The notes beneath the pieces were generated by a model. The model made no database searches. It was not told the origin of the DNA and saw only the letters and a list, made by a program, of their open reading frames with translations. The position numbers and the translations under genes are program-made. From JAGVSZ01 sp963747775 (GTDB lineage Bacteria; Pseudomonadota; Gammaproteobacteria; Burkholderiales; SG8-39), in contig CAVVGT010000016.1 in assembly GCA_963747775.1 (NCBI GenBank), forward strand, positions 620,001 through 684,000: DNA of 64,000 bases. Reading direction: 5' to 3'. Positions 1-8,727 of this stretch are shown piece by piece (within the stretch, counting starts at the first letter, position 1; every line of letters starts with the position of its first letter).

Positions 1-1
1 T

Positions 2-967
2 GCCCCGCGTGAGGAGACCCTCGAGTACCTCGACCTTGCGGATGTGCGTGGGCAGGTCCACGCCAAGCGTGCGCTCGAAGTCGCAGCGGCGGGCGGGCAT
101 TCGGTCCTGATGAACGGGCCGCCCGGTACCGGGAAGTCGATGCTTGCTGCGCGCTTGCCGGGCTTGCTCCCGTCGATGACGGATGACGAGGCGCTCGACG
201 CGGCGGCGGTGCAATCGCTCGCTTCGGGGGGCTTCCGCGTGGAACGCTGGCGGCAGCGCCCCTTCCGTGCGCCGCACCACACCGCGTCGGCCGTAGCGCT
301 CGTCGGCGGCGGCGGCGACCCCCGACCGGGCGAAATCTCGCTTGCGCACCGCGGGGTGCTGTTCCTCGACGAGTTGCCCGAGCTCGATCGACGGGTGCTC
401 GAGGTACTGCGCGAGCCGCTCGAAACGGGCCGAGTCTCGATCTCGCGCGCCGCGCGACAGGCGGAGTTCCCCGCACGCTTCCAGCTCGTCGCCGCGATGA
501 ACCCGTGCCCATGCAGCTACCTCGGTCATTTCAGCGGCAAGTGCCGCTGCACGCCGGATCAGGTCGCGCGCTATCGGGGCAAGCTTTCCGGCCCGTTGCT
601 GGACCGGATCGACATCCATATCGACGTGCCCGCGGTGCCCGAGGCGGATCTGATCGGGCACGCAACCGGGGAGCCGAGTTCGACGGTGCGCGAGCGCGTC
701 GGCCGCGCGCGCGCGGCGCAGCTCGAACGCCAGGGCAAGCCCAATAGCGAGCTCTCCGCCCGCGAGACGGAGAGACACTGTCGCGCGGACGATGCGGCGG
801 CGAGCCTCCTTAAGGCGGCGATCGCGCGGCTGAGCCTCTCCGCGCGCGCCTACCACCGCGTGCTGCGCCTGGCCCGCACGATCGCGGACCTGGCGGGCGC
901 CCGTACGATCGGTTCCGCGCATGTTGCCGAGGCGGTGCAGTACCGGCGCATCGACCGGAGCCTTTGA
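2..967 (+). CDS. comM: ComM-like Mg-chelatase family AAA+ ATPase, 5' end outside window
   Basis: The reading frame is open to the first bases of the window, so the N-terminal part lies upstream. The visible 322 residues carry a Walker A (GPPGTGKS), a Walker B (VLFLDELPE), the family motif NPCPCSYLGH followed by a Cys pair (GKCRC), and a sensor region LLDRIDIHIDVP, ending in the Mg-chelatase C-terminal helical domain. ComM is known as a hexameric helicase promoting branch migration during natural transformation. The stop TGA is immediately followed by the GTG of apaH, so the two are probably cotranscribed. Confidence is high for the family; the competence role is inferred from homology only. 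Confidence 0.93.
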   Translation, partial: APREETLEYLDLADVRGQVHAKRALEVAAAGGHSVLMNGPPGTGKSMLAARLPGLLPSMTDDEALDAAAVQSLASGGFRVERWRQRPFRAPHHTASAVALVGGGGDPRPGEISLAHRGVLFLDELPELDRRVLEVLREPLETGRVSISRAARQAEFPARFQLVAAMNPCPCSYLGHFSGKCRCTPDQVARYRGKLSGPLLDRIDIHIDVPAVPEADLIGHATGEPSSTVRERVGRARAAQLERQGKPNSELSARETERHCRADDAAASLLKAAIARLSLSARAYHRVLRLARTIADLAGARTIGSAHVAEAVQYRRIDRSL

Positions 968-1795
968 GTGGCGACGTACGCAATTGGCGACGTGCAGGGG
1001 TGCTGCGACGCGTTGCACGCGCTCCTCGGGGAGGTCGGGTTCTCGCCGTCCCGCGACGTGCTGTGGTTCGTCGGCGACCTCGTGAATCGCGGCACGCAGT
1101 CGGCGAACGTGCTGCGGTTCGTGCGCTCGCTCGGCGAGCGTGCCATCGTCGTGCACGGTAACCACGACCTGCACACGCTTGCCATGTCGGCGGGAAAGGC
1201 GAAGCGGCGCTCCGACGACACGCTCGAGGACCTGCTCGGCGCGCCCGATCGCGACGAACTTCTCGACTGGCTGAGGATGCGCCCGCTGCTGCACGTCGAT
1301 CGCGAGTACGTCATGGTCCACGCGGGCCTGCTGCCCTCGTGGTCCCTCGCGCAGGCCGCCGAGCTTGCTGCCGAAGTGGAGGCTGCCCTGCGCGCACCGA
1401 CCCACCTCGAGCTCTATTCATCGCTCTACGGCGCCAAGCCCGCAGCCTGGAGTGACGCACTTCAGGGGCGGGAGCGATTGCGCGTGATCGTGAACGCGAT
1501 GACGCGGATGCGCTTTTGCACACCGGACGGTGTAATGGACTTCAGCGTGAAAGGCGAGGTGGAGAAAGCCCTGCCCGGCTACCTGCCGTGGTTCGAAGTG
1601 CCGTCCAGGAAGACCCGCGGCGTGCCGATCGTATGCGGGCACTGGTCCGCGCTGGGACTCCGAATCAGCCCGGATCTGCTGGCGCTGGATACGGGCTGCG
1701 TGTGGGGTGGCCCTCTGACGGCGGTCCGGCTCGAGGATCGGCGGGTCTTTCAGACGGCGTGTGACCGTGCAGGAGACCCAGCTCGCGCGCGATGA
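968..1795 (+). CDS. apaH: Symmetrical diadenosine tetraphosphatase ApaH
   Basis: A metallophosphatase of 275 residues that hydrolyses Ap4A to two ADP. Motifs seen are GDVQGC at residues 7-12, GDLVNRG at 36-42 and GNHD at 64-67, which bind the dinuclear metal centre. Near the C-terminus are the GHWSALG stretch and the LDTGCVWGG motif typical of ApaH. I chose the GTG directly after the comM stop because it leaves the family's normal N-terminus (MATYAIGDVQG). The 3' end overlaps the convergent plsC gene by 131 bp, which is long for a convergent pair; the last dozen residues of ApaH look like low-conservation tail. Confidence 0.95.
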   Translation: MATYAIGDVQGCCDALHALLGEVGFSPSRDVLWFVGDLVNRGTQSANVLRFVRSLGERAIVVHGNHDLHTLAMSAGKAKRRSDDTLEDLLGAPDRDELLDWLRMRPLLHVDREYVMVHAGLLPSWSLAQAAELAAEVEAALRAPTHLELYSSLYGAKPAAWSDALQGRERLRVIVNAMTRMRFCTPDGVMDFSVKGEVEKALPGYLPWFEVPSRKTRGVPIVCGHWSALGLRISPDLLALDTGCVWGGPLTAVRLEDRRVFQTACDRAGDPARAR

Positions 1796-2522
1796 GGCCG
1801 TGCACGCGCTGCGTCAGCTCGCGGCGGTGCTGGCTCTCGGCGCTCACGTACGGCGCGAACCGCAGCTCGACCGCCATGACGGGCATCGTCGCGATTCGCC
1901 AGAGCGACGCCACGAGCGACGTGTCGTCGACGTAGACCGGCGCGTCGGATTGCGCACCGTCGTGATCGACGAAGCGCAGCGCCACCGGGAGCACCAGCGC
2001 GCGCGCGTCGATCGCAGGCTGCAGCAACGCGGCGTGGAAATGCCCCAGGGAACGCCCGTCGGTGGTCGTGCCTTCCGGGCAGACTGCGACCAGGCGTCCG
2101 GTCTCCAGGGCCGTGACCATGCGATCGTTGGTGCGTCGCGCGTGGCGGCGATTGCCGCGTTCGATGAAGAGCGTTCCGACCCGGCGGACCAGATCGCCCA
2201 CCACCGGCCAGTCGCGGATCTCCGATTTGGCGACGAAAAGACCCGGCGCCACCGCATACACGGCGAAGATGTCGAGCCAGGAAACGTGATTCGAAACGAG
2301 GAGGCACCGCTCCGGCAGCGTCTCCGGCGCGTTGTGGCAGCGGACCTCGACCCGTAGAATCGCCAGCAGCTCGCGGGCCCAGCGGCGCAGCACTTCATCC
2401 TGCCGTCCGGGCGGGAGCGACGCATAGCGGGTGTGCACCACCCATAGGCCGTGCACGACGTGCGCGACGAGGCGCAGGATGCGCGCAAGCCGGACGGGAA
2501 CAGGTGTGACGGGACGGGTCAT
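1665..2522 (-). CDS. plsC: 1-acyl-sn-glycerol-3-phosphate acyltransferase (PlsC family)
   Basis: A 285-residue membrane-associated acyltransferase that makes phosphatidic acid from lysophosphatidate. The catalytic HX4D box is NHVSWLD (H79, D84), followed by GTLFIERGN and the substrate-binding PEGT at 149-152. The frame is open further upstream, but the start at 2522 fits a TAGAAT -10 box at 2542-2547 on the same strand and the family N-terminus; a start at 2543 is possible. The C-terminal 40 or so residues (Pro/Arg rich) run antisense through the end of apaH and look like read-through rather than conserved domain. Confidence 0.9.
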   Translation of the reverse strand: MTRPVTPVPVRLARILRLVAHVVHGLWVVHTRYASLPPGRQDEVLRRWARELLAILRVEVRCHNAPETLPERCLLVSNHVSWLDIFAVYAVAPGLFVAKSEIRDWPVVGDLVRRVGTLFIERGNRRHARRTNDRMVTALETGRLVAVCPEGTTTDGRSLGHFHAALLQPAIDARALVLPVALRFVDHDGAQSDAPVYVDDTSLVASLWRIATMPVMAVELRFAPYVSAESQHRRELTQRVHGLIARELGLLHGHTPSERPADPRAGPPSEGHPTRSPYPAPADPG

Positions 2523-2561
2523 GGCCGGGACCGAGGCCGGCATTCTAGACGGGAGCGACCG

Positions 2562-2972
2562 ATGGAAACGTGCGTGTTCTGCAAGATCGTGGCAAAGCAG
2601 ATCCCGGCAAACATCGTCTACGAGGACGAGCACACGATCGCGTTTATGGACATCGGCGCGGTGAATCCCGGCCACATGCTCGTTGCGTGCAAGGCGCACG
2701 TTGAGAACGTATTCGGCCTGGATGACGCGCTTGCCGCCGCGGTCATGCGCACGACGGCGCGCGTCGCACGTGCGCTCAGAGGCGCGTTTGCGCCCGAGGG
2801 CGTGAATTTGTTTCAGGCGAACGGCGCCGCTGCCGAACAGACCGTTTTCCACTTCCACGTGCACGTCCTGCCGCGGCGCACCGGCGACGGAATGAAGCTC
2901 GTATGGCCGGTCCAGAACCCGCCGCGCGACGAGCTCCAGCGCAACGCTGCGCTGCTGCGAGCGGCGCTTTAG
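2562..2972 (+). CDS. HIT family nucleotide hydrolase (HinT-like)
   Basis: A 136-residue histidine-triad protein. The triad HFHVHVLP places the three histidines at 97, 99 and 101; the N-terminal CVFCKIV carries the Cys pair found in many HIT proteins. Family members hydrolyse nucleoside phosphoramidates or dinucleoside polyphosphates, so it sits sensibly near ApaH, although they are in separate transcription units. The ATG at 2562 is preceded by a modest GGGAG at 2551. It is divergent from plsC and the short region between them must hold both promoters. Exact substrate cannot be read from sequence. Confidence 0.92.
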   Translation: METCVFCKIVAKQIPANIVYEDEHTIAFMDIGAVNPGHMLVACKAHVENVFGLDDALAAAVMRTTARVARALRGAFAPEGVNLFQANGAAAEQTVFHFHVHVLPRRTGDGMKLVWPVQNPPRDELQRNAALLRAAL

Positions 2973-3077
2973 GCGCGGCGCGTCGTCCGTGGGCGAGTGA
3001 GAGACCCGGGTCTGGCCGTTCCGTCCGCTTCCTGGACGACGACGAACCGATTCGTTTGGATGGACCCCTAAGCGCTT

Positions 3078-4013
3078 CTAGAGGATCGAAGCCCCAAAGC
3101 TCCGGTGGTAGCGATCGCGGATCTCGACGCGGGTCGTTCGGTGATTCTGTCCCCCCCGCGACGCGACCTTGATCGCGCCCATCAGCGAGGCGAGCCGCCC
3201 GATCACCGGCCAGTCGAGCCCCGCTGCGATGCCGTAAAGAAGCCCTGCCCGATACGCGTCCCCGCACCCGGTCGGGTCGACCACTTCCTCCGGCTCAACG
3301 CTGGGAATCTCGTGGCGTTGACCTTGGGCGTGGATCGTGGACCCGCTGGCGCCCTTTGTCACGATCAGGGCGTCGACCATGCGGGCGAGTTCCTCGATCG
3401 GACGCCCGGTCTTCTCCACCAGCATGCGGCCCTCGTAGTCGTTCACGGCGAGGTAGCTCGCCGCGTCGACCATCGCGAGCAGCTCCGGGCCATCGAACAT
3501 GGGCAGCCCCTGGCCCGGATCGAACACGAACGGGATCCGCGCAGACACGAGCTCGTTCACGTGCGCCACCATTCCTGCGCGCCCGTCCGGTGCCACGATC
3601 GCCAGGCCGGCCCCGAGGTGCGTGCCGATCTGATTCTCGTGCGAGTGGTTCATCGCCCCCGGGTGAAACGCGGTGATCTGGTTGTCGTCGAGGTCGGTCG
3701 TGATGAACGCCTGCGCGGTAAGCGTGCCGGGCACGGTGCGGACCTGATCACGAGCGAGGCCCAGCGAGTCGAGGCGCGCGAAGTACGGCGCGGCATCCTC
3801 GCCGACGGTCGCCATGATCAACGGGTCGCCACCGAGCAGCTTGAGGTTGTAACCGATGTTGCCTGCGCAGCCGCCGAACTCCCGGCGCAGCTCCGGCACG
3901 AGGAAGGCGACGTTCAGGATGTGGATCTGCTCGGGCAGGATGTGCTCCTTGAACCGCCCGCGAAACACCATGATGTTGTCGTAAGCGATCGAGCCGCAAA
4001 TGAGGATTTTCAT
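3078..4013 (-). CDS. PfkB family carbohydrate/nucleoside kinase (adenosine kinase-like)
   Basis: A 311-residue ribokinase-fold kinase. The N-terminus (MKILICGSIAYDN) and the GGCAGNIGYNLKLLGG stretch are substrate-side motifs; the signature DPTGCGDAYRAG near residue 245 carries the catalytic Asp and anion hole. It is the last gene of a minus-strand run with prmA and the zinc-ribbon gene, starting 4 nt beyond the stop of the latter, an order widely conserved in betaproteobacteria. Such proteins are usually annotated as carbohydrate or adenosine kinases; the substrate is not determined by the sequence alone. Confidence 0.93.
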   Translation of the reverse strand: MKILICGSIAYDNIMVFRGRFKEHILPEQIHILNVAFLVPELRREFGGCAGNIGYNLKLLGGDPLIMATVGEDAAPYFARLDSLGLARDQVRTVPGTLTAQAFITTDLDDNQITAFHPGAMNHSHENQIGTHLGAGLAIVAPDGRAGMVAHVNELVSARIPFVFDPGQGLPMFDGPELLAMVDAASYLAVNDYEGRMLVEKTGRPIEELARMVDALIVTKGASGSTIHAQGQRHEIPSVEPEEVVDPTGCGDAYRAGLLYGIAAGLDWPVIGRLASLMGAIKVASRGGQNHRTTRVEIRDRYHRSFGASIL

Positions 4014-4017
4014 CGGG

Positions 4018-4857
4018 TCAGCGGTGATAGAAGAGGAAAATGCGGTAGCCGCTCGCGTTCAGTCCGGCGGCATCGATGTGCAGCTTCACGGGTTGCTCCG
4101 CGCCAGGGGCGAACGACCCGCCGTCGGCCCGGAGCGCCGCTGCGGCGCCCAGGTACTCGCGCGGCTCGAGCACCCGGCGCGCGACCGGCTGGTCGGCGGC
4201 GCCGGTGAGGGTGAGCTCGAGGTGCGGGAACGCCTGCGCGAAGGTCGCGCGGTTGCGCAACACCGCCGAGAGCGTGAGCATGCCCGGTACCGCCCGCTCC
4301 GCGGCAAGCTCGGAGGCCTCGATGCTGACGAGGTCGACGTGTCGCGGCAGCGGAATGGTGCAGCCAAGCCGCTTGCACCCGGCTTCTATCCATGGCCGCG
4401 ACTCCGGGGACAGCAGCGCGAGCTCGCTTCGATAGACATATGCGAGCTGTCCTGCGAGCGTCAGCGCCATGACGAGCGCACCGAGACCCCAGAGCGCCGC
4501 GATTACCGCCGAGCGGCGGCGCGCGCGCGGGCCGAACTCGAAGTCGGACTCGTCGTCCGAGACCGAGATCTCCGCCTCGGGCGGCGGCGCGGTTGCGACG
4601 ACCGGCCGCGAGACGACCGTTTCGCCCTGTGCGAGTGCCTCGGTGTGCGACACCGAGACCGACGGCGCCGCGCCGCGCGGGGGTGCGGTGGCGACCGCGT
4701 GCTGGGGCTCCGGATCGTCCTCGGTCGCGAGCGTGCTGCGCGCGTCGAAGATCGTCGCGCACTTCCCGCACCGGACTTGCCCCTCGCGTGCCGCGAGCTG
4801 CTCGGGGTAGAGGCGGAACGCGGTGCCGCACGCGGGGCACCGGGTGCTCATCCTCAT
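4018..4857 (-). CDS. Zinc-ribbon (MJ0042-type) plus DUF3426 membrane protein
   Basis: A 279-residue protein with a four-Cys zinc ribbon at the N-terminus (CPAC at 7-10 and CGKC at 30-33), an Ala/Pro-rich linker, one transmembrane segment at about 117-141, and a C-terminal DUF3426 domain predicted to lie outside the cytoplasm. Function is unknown. Its ATG overlaps the prmA stop as ATGA, so translation is probably coupled; a second ATG two codons later is an alternative start. The constant association with prmA in betaproteobacteria is known, but no mechanism follows from it. Confidence 0.9.
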   Translation of the reverse strand: MRMSTRCPACGTAFRLYPEQLAAREGQVRCGKCATIFDARSTLATEDDPEPQHAVATAPPRGAAPSVSVSHTEALAQGETVVSRPVVATAPPPEAEISVSDDESDFEFGPRARRRSAVIAALWGLGALVMALTLAGQLAYVYRSELALLSPESRPWIEAGCKRLGCTIPLPRHVDLVSIEASELAAERAVPGMLTLSAVLRNRATFAQAFPHLELTLTGAADQPVARRVLEPREYLGAAAALRADGGSFAPGAEQPVKLHIDAAGLNASGYRIFLFYHR

Positions 4858-5744
4858 CGTCGCACACCCTCCAGGCAGACCCAGCTGTCGTCCGCGGCGA
4901 AGTGCGCCATCGCGAACCACTGCGCGTAGGCGACTGCGACCGCGTCCGTCTGCGGGGCGAGGATGCCTGCCAGCGCGATCCGTCCGCCGGGCCGGCATTG
5001 CGCCGCGAGAACTGGCGCGAGCACGATCAAGGGATTCGCGAGAATGTTCGCCACGACCAGATCCACAGGAGGCAGGAGCGCGACGTCGCTGCCGACGAAG
5101 TGCGCCGAGACCGCGTTGCGCGCCGCATTTCCGCGCGCCGCCGCCACTGCTGCCGGGTCCACGTCCACGCCGACGGCCGCACGCGCACCGAGCTTGAGCG
5201 CGGCGATGGCCAATATACCCGAACCGCACCCGTAGTCGAGCACGCTCGAGTCGGGACGCACGTGCGTCTCGAGCCACTGCAAGCAGAGCCGCGTCGTCGG
5301 GTGGCTTCCCGTGCCGAACGCGAGCCCCGGGTCGAGCTGGATGTTGAGTGCGCCCGGGTCCGGCGCCGCGTGCCACGACGGCACGATCCAGAGCCGCGCG
5401 GAGATGCGGACCGGCTCGAACTGCGCCTGGCTCGCGCGCACCCAATCGGTGTCGCCGACCTCCTCGACTTCGAAGCGCGGCGCGGCGCTCAATCCGGCCT
5501 CGGACGCCGCCGCCGCAAGCACCGCCCCCGCGTCCGCGTCGGCCGCCACGAGCGCGCGGATGCGCGCACGCGCCCACGTGCCCGGAGAACCCGCGTTCGG
5601 TTCGTCGAAGACCGGCTGCTCGTCGGACGTGCCGGCAAGCGCGTCTTCGACGGAGGCCGATGCGGCGCCGTGCGCGAGGAGCGCATCGCTCAGCGCGTCG
5701 GCCGCCGCGGCGTCGATCTCGACGACGAGCGCGCGCCAAGCCAT
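4854..5744 (-). CDS. prmA: Ribosomal protein L11 methyltransferase PrmA
   Basis: A 296-residue SAM-dependent methyltransferase, close to the usual length of about 290. Motif I LDYGCGSGILAIAALKLGA lies near residue 175 and the catalytic-loop motif VVANILANPL near 235; upstream is the LDPGLAFGTGSHPTT segment characteristic of PrmA. It trimethylates ribosomal protein L11 in the cytoplasm. The start at 5744 gives the standard N-terminus (MAWRALVVEID) and leaves 14 nt after accC. It overlaps the zinc-ribbon gene downstream by 4 nt. Confidence 0.96.
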   Translation of the reverse strand: MAWRALVVEIDAAAADALSDALLAHGAASASVEDALAGTSDEQPVFDEPNAGSPGTWARARIRALVAADADAGAVLAAAASEAGLSAAPRFEVEEVGDTDWVRASQAQFEPVRISARLWIVPSWHAAPDPGALNIQLDPGLAFGTGSHPTTRLCLQWLETHVRPDSSVLDYGCGSGILAIAALKLGARAAVGVDVDPAAVAAARGNAARNAVSAHFVGSDVALLPPVDLVVANILANPLIVLAPVLAAQCRPGGRIALAGILAPQTDAVAVAYAQWFAMAHFAADDSWVCLEGVRR

Positions 5745-5758
5745 CGTTCGTGCCCGCC

Positions 5759-7120
5759 TTACTTGGCGCCGCGCTTCGCGGCCTGCGCGAGCTTCTGCTC
5801 GAGGTAGTGGATGCTCGTGCCGCCGCGCACGAACCGCGCGTCGGTGAGGAGCTCCTGGTGCAGCGGAATGTTCGTCTGGATCCCCTCGACGACCATCTCG
5901 GAGAGCGCGATGCGCATGCGGCGGATCGCCTGATCGCGGGTCGCGCCGTAAGCGATCACTTTGCCGACCATCGAGTCGTAGTGCGGCGGTACCGTATAGC
6001 CGTGATACACGTGCGAGTCCACGCGGATGCCCGGCCCGCCGGGCGGGTGGTACGAGGTGATGCGGCCCGGCGAGGGGGTGAACTTGAAGGGATCTTCGGC
6101 GTTGATCCGGCACTCGATAGCGTGGCCGCGCACGATCACGTCGCGCTGGCGCACCGAGAGCTTCTCGCCCGCCGCGATGCGGATCTGCTCCTGGACGATG
6201 TCGACCCCGGTGACCAGCTCGGTGACCGGGTGCTCGACCTGGACGCGCGTGTTCATCTCGATGAAGTAGAACTCGCCGCCTTCGTAGAGGAACTCGAAGG
6301 TGCCCGCGCCGCGGTAGTTGATCTTCTTGCACGCCTCCACGCAGCGCTCGCCGACGCGCGTGAGGATCCGGGGCGGGACGTCGACGGCCGGCGCCTCCTC
6401 GATGACCTTCTGGTGGCGCCGCTGCATCGAGCAATCGCGCTCGCCCAGGTACACCGCGTTCTTGTGCTCGTCCGCGAGCACCTGGATCTCGATGTGCCGG
6501 GGATTCTCGAGGAACTTCTCCATGTACACCGTCGGGTTTCCGAACGCCGACTGCGCCTCGGTGCGCGTGAGGCTGACCGCAGACGGCAGCGCCGCCTCGG
6601 TGTGCACGACGCGCATCCCGCGCCCGCCGCCGCCGCCGGACGCCTTGATGATGACGGGGTACTTGATCGCGCGCGCGATCTTCACGACCTCCGCGGGATC
6701 CTCGGGGAGCGCCCCCTCCGATCCCGGGACGCAGGGGACGCCAGCCTTGAGCATCGCCTGCTTCGCGCTGACCTTGTCGCCCATCAGGCGAATGTTCTCG
6801 GGCCGCGGCCCGATGAATGTGAACCCGCTCCGCTCGACCTTGTCCGCGAAGTCGGCGTTCTCCGACAGGAACCCGTAGCCCGGATGGATCGCTTCGGCGT
6901 CGGTCACCTCCGCCGCGCTGATGATCGCCGGGATGTTGAGGTAGGACGCAGACGACGGCGGCGGGCCGATGCAGACCGACTCGTCGGCGAGCTTCACGTA
7001 CTTCGCCTCGCGGTCGGCCTCCGAATGCACGACCACGGTGCGGATGCCTATCTCGCGGCACGCGCGCTGGATGCGCAGCGCGATCTCGCCCCGATTGGCG
7101 ATCAGAATCTTCTCAAACAT
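5759..7120 (-). CDS. accC: Acetyl-CoA carboxylase, biotin carboxylase subunit
   Basis: A 453-residue ATP-grasp enzyme of exactly the usual AccC length. It begins MFEKILIANRGEIALR, contains the glycine-rich ATP loop KASGGGGGRGMR, the MEKFLENPRHIEIQ segment and the catalytic FIEMNTRVQVEHPVTE. It carboxylates the biotin of AccB in the first step of fatty acid synthesis. It lies 18 nt downstream of accB in a minus-strand operon; the accA and accD carboxyltransferase genes are not in the window. Confidence 0.98.
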   Translation of the reverse strand: MFEKILIANRGEIALRIQRACREIGIRTVVVHSEADREAKYVKLADESVCIGPPPSSASYLNIPAIISAAEVTDAEAIHPGYGFLSENADFADKVERSGFTFIGPRPENIRLMGDKVSAKQAMLKAGVPCVPGSEGALPEDPAEVVKIARAIKYPVIIKASGGGGGRGMRVVHTEAALPSAVSLTRTEAQSAFGNPTVYMEKFLENPRHIEIQVLADEHKNAVYLGERDCSMQRRHQKVIEEAPAVDVPPRILTRVGERCVEACKKINYRGAGTFEFLYEGGEFYFIEMNTRVQVEHPVTELVTGVDIVQEQIRIAAGEKLSVRQRDVIVRGHAIECRINAEDPFKFTPSPGRITSYHPPGGPGIRVDSHVYHGYTVPPHYDSMVGKVIAYGATRDQAIRRMRIALSEMVVEGIQTNIPLHQELLTDARFVRGGTSIHYLEQKLAQAAKRGAK

Positions 7121-7138
7121 GCCGGATGTCGCGCCGCA

Positions 7139-7594
7139 TCACTCGATCGCGAGCAGCGGCTCGCCGTACTCGACCGGTTGCCCGTTCTCGGCCAGGACCG
7201 CCTTCACGATGCCGTCCTTGTCGGCCTCGATCTCGTTGAGGAGCTTCATCGCCTCGATGATGCAGACCGTTTGCCCCGCTTTCACGGTGTCACCCACCTC
7301 CACGAACGGCTTGGCGCCCGGAGACGGTGCGCGATAGAAGGTGCCGACCATCGGGGACTTGAGGACGTGCCCCTCGACCTTGGGTGGGGCCTCCGCGGGG
7401 GGTGGTGGCGCCGGCGTCGTCGAGATGCCGGGTGCGTGGGCCGCCGTTGGCGCGGGCAGCATGGCGACCACCTCCGGCATCGCCCGCCCGCCCTTGACGA
7501 TCTTGACCTTCTCCTCGCCCTCGGTGATTTCGAGTTCGGCGATCCCCGATTCCTGGACGAGGTCGATCAGCTTCTTGAGCTTGCGCAGATCCAT
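7139..7594 (-). CDS. accB: Acetyl-CoA carboxylase biotin carboxyl carrier protein
   Basis: A 151-residue carrier. The N-terminal domain (MDLRKLKKLIDLVQ) is followed by an Ala/Pro-rich flexible linker at about 55-80 and the biotinyl domain with the EAMKL biotinylation motif (Lys near 117). A GGGGA Shine-Dalgarno stretch precedes the ATG. In related genomes aroQ is normally the gene just upstream; here that position holds a decayed aroQ copy, so accB may depend on a promoter within or upstream of that remnant. Confidence 0.97.
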   Translation of the reverse strand: MDLRKLKKLIDLVQESGIAELEITEGEEKVKIVKGGRAMPEVVAMLPAPTAAHAPGISTTPAPPPPAEAPPKVEGHVLKSPMVGTFYRAPSPGAKPFVEVGDTVKAGQTVCIIEAMKLLNEIEADKDGIVKAVLAENGQPVEYGEPLLAIE

Positions 7595-7653
7595 GTCGGA
7601 TCCTCCCCTGTTCCGGGCGATGGCCCGCCTGGCCCGATCTCTAGGTTTCGAAC

Positions 7654-8127
7654 CTAGCTTGCGAGCGCGTATTCGAGCGCGGGGTCGTAGCCCCGGCTTC
7701 CCAATCCGCAGTTCATCCCGACCGCCAGTTCGGAAAAGTCGGAGCGCTGGCGGAAGGGCGCTCGTGCGTGGTGGATGTTGGACCAGCGCCCTTCGATGAA
7801 CGAGACGCTGATCGCCGCAAGGCCGTCATGTAGAGCGACGCTGCTGTGCGTGAAGCGCACATGTTTGACGATGATATAGACAAATCTCTGCTTTTTCGCC
7901 GTGCCTACTCGGTCGATGAGCGCACTTTCCCGGTCGTTTAGGGGCGGTTCGGGCCGTGCCCCCTGGCCGGCGGCGATCTTGATTCCGCGCTGGATGATGT
8001 CACGCAGCGTCTTGTGGCCACAGATCTGCGGCGCAAGAGATCCGAGGGGATTCGGCCCGGTTTCAGACAAGGATCTTGCGCGTGGGCGCCATCCTCCGGG
8101 CTGCGCGGCGTTAGGCGCTCCAGCCAT
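7654..8127 (-). pseudogene. aroQ: Degenerate type II 3-dehydroquinate dehydratase (aroQ remnant, frame still open)
   Basis: This 157-codon frame lies where aroQ normally lies, between tlpA and accB, and can be followed along the whole AroQ fold. TGPNPLGS matches the GPNLNLLGT start, PQICGHKTLRDI matches the YGxTTL segment, ALIDRV the ELIDxIH helix, FTHSSVALHDGLAAI the YTHTSVALRDAL stretch, SNIHHARAPFRQRS the SNVHxREPFRxHS loop, and FSELAVGMNCGLGSRGY the C-terminal motif. Key residues are gone: the TREP arginine loop reads SLAP, the catalytic Tyr is Cys (ICG), NPAA reads VKHV, and the His of VHLSN is Arg (GRWSN). About 20 extra residues precede GPN. No internal stop is seen. I call it a pseudogene; a repurposed protein is less likely but not excluded. 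Confidence 0.8.
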
Positions 8128-8196
8128 CCAGCGAGTTTGCCGCAGATCCCTTCCGATGTCTAACCGCTCCCACCCTGTTCACCGAACATCGCCGCT

Positions 8197-8727
8197 TCAC
8201 CCCAGCAAAGGGGTGATGATTCGCGTGAGTTCGGCCTCGGAGATGAGCCCGAGGTGCATCGCGATTACCTTCCCGTTGCGGTCGAGGATGAGGGTGTAAG
8301 GGAGTGCGCCCGCTCGGTTGCCGAGCCGCCGCGTCAGATCGATCGCTTCCATACCGGCGACGAGTACCGGATAGTTGACGCCGAGCTGCGCTGCCGATAA
8401 TCGCGCGTTGTCAGCCGAATCGATGGCGATACCAACAATCTCCAGCCCTTTTGGCGCCATTTCGCGGTGAATGCGGACCAGCCCGGGGATCTCCTCGAGA
8501 CAGGGTGGGCACCAGCTTGCCCAGAAGTTGACGACCAATACCCGCCCCCGCCATTGCTCAAGTGATCCCGTCTGGCCCGACAGGTTCTTGAATTGCGCAA
8601 CAGTAAGTGCTGACACGGCCTCAGGGCCCGGGCCGACCGTCCGCAGCGTGAGATGAAGGAGGATCCCGGCCGCGAGCGCGGTGGCGGCCGATACCGCGAT
8701 CAACATCGCGCGCAGGCGCTTAGCCAT
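8197..8727 (-). CDS. TlpA-like membrane-anchored thiol-disulfide oxidoreductase
   Basis: A 176-residue thioredoxin-fold protein with one N-terminal transmembrane anchor (residues 7-27) and a periplasmic domain. The redox motif is WCPPC (C73, C76), preceded by VVNFWAS, and the cis-Pro loop is LPYTL. It is typical of TlpA/ResA-type reductants in cytochrome c maturation or general periplasmic thiol reduction. It overlaps the upstream hypothetical gene by 8 nt. In related genomes it precedes aroQ-accB-accC, matching its place here. Confidence 0.92.
   Translation of the reverse strand: MAKRLRAMLIAVSAATALAAGILLHLTLRTVGPGPEAVSALTVAQFKNLSGQTGSLEQWRGRVLVVNFWASWCPPCLEEIPGLVRIHREMAPKGLEIVGIAIDSADNARLSAAQLGVNYPVLVAGMEAIDLTRRLGNRAGALPYTLILDRNGKVIAMHLGLISEAELTRIITPLLG

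Noticed and set aside
3002..3013. AGACCCGGGTCT, a perfect 12-bp palindrome between the HIT and pfkB genes.
   Set aside because: Too short and GC-rich to call an operator, and no T run for a terminator.
7641..7657. CTAGGTTTCGAACCTAG resembles a tRNA T-arm, hinting at a tRNA gene or attachment site.
   Set aside because: No acceptor stem, D-arm or anticodon arm can be placed on either strand around it, and the aroQ remnant's stop codon lies within it.
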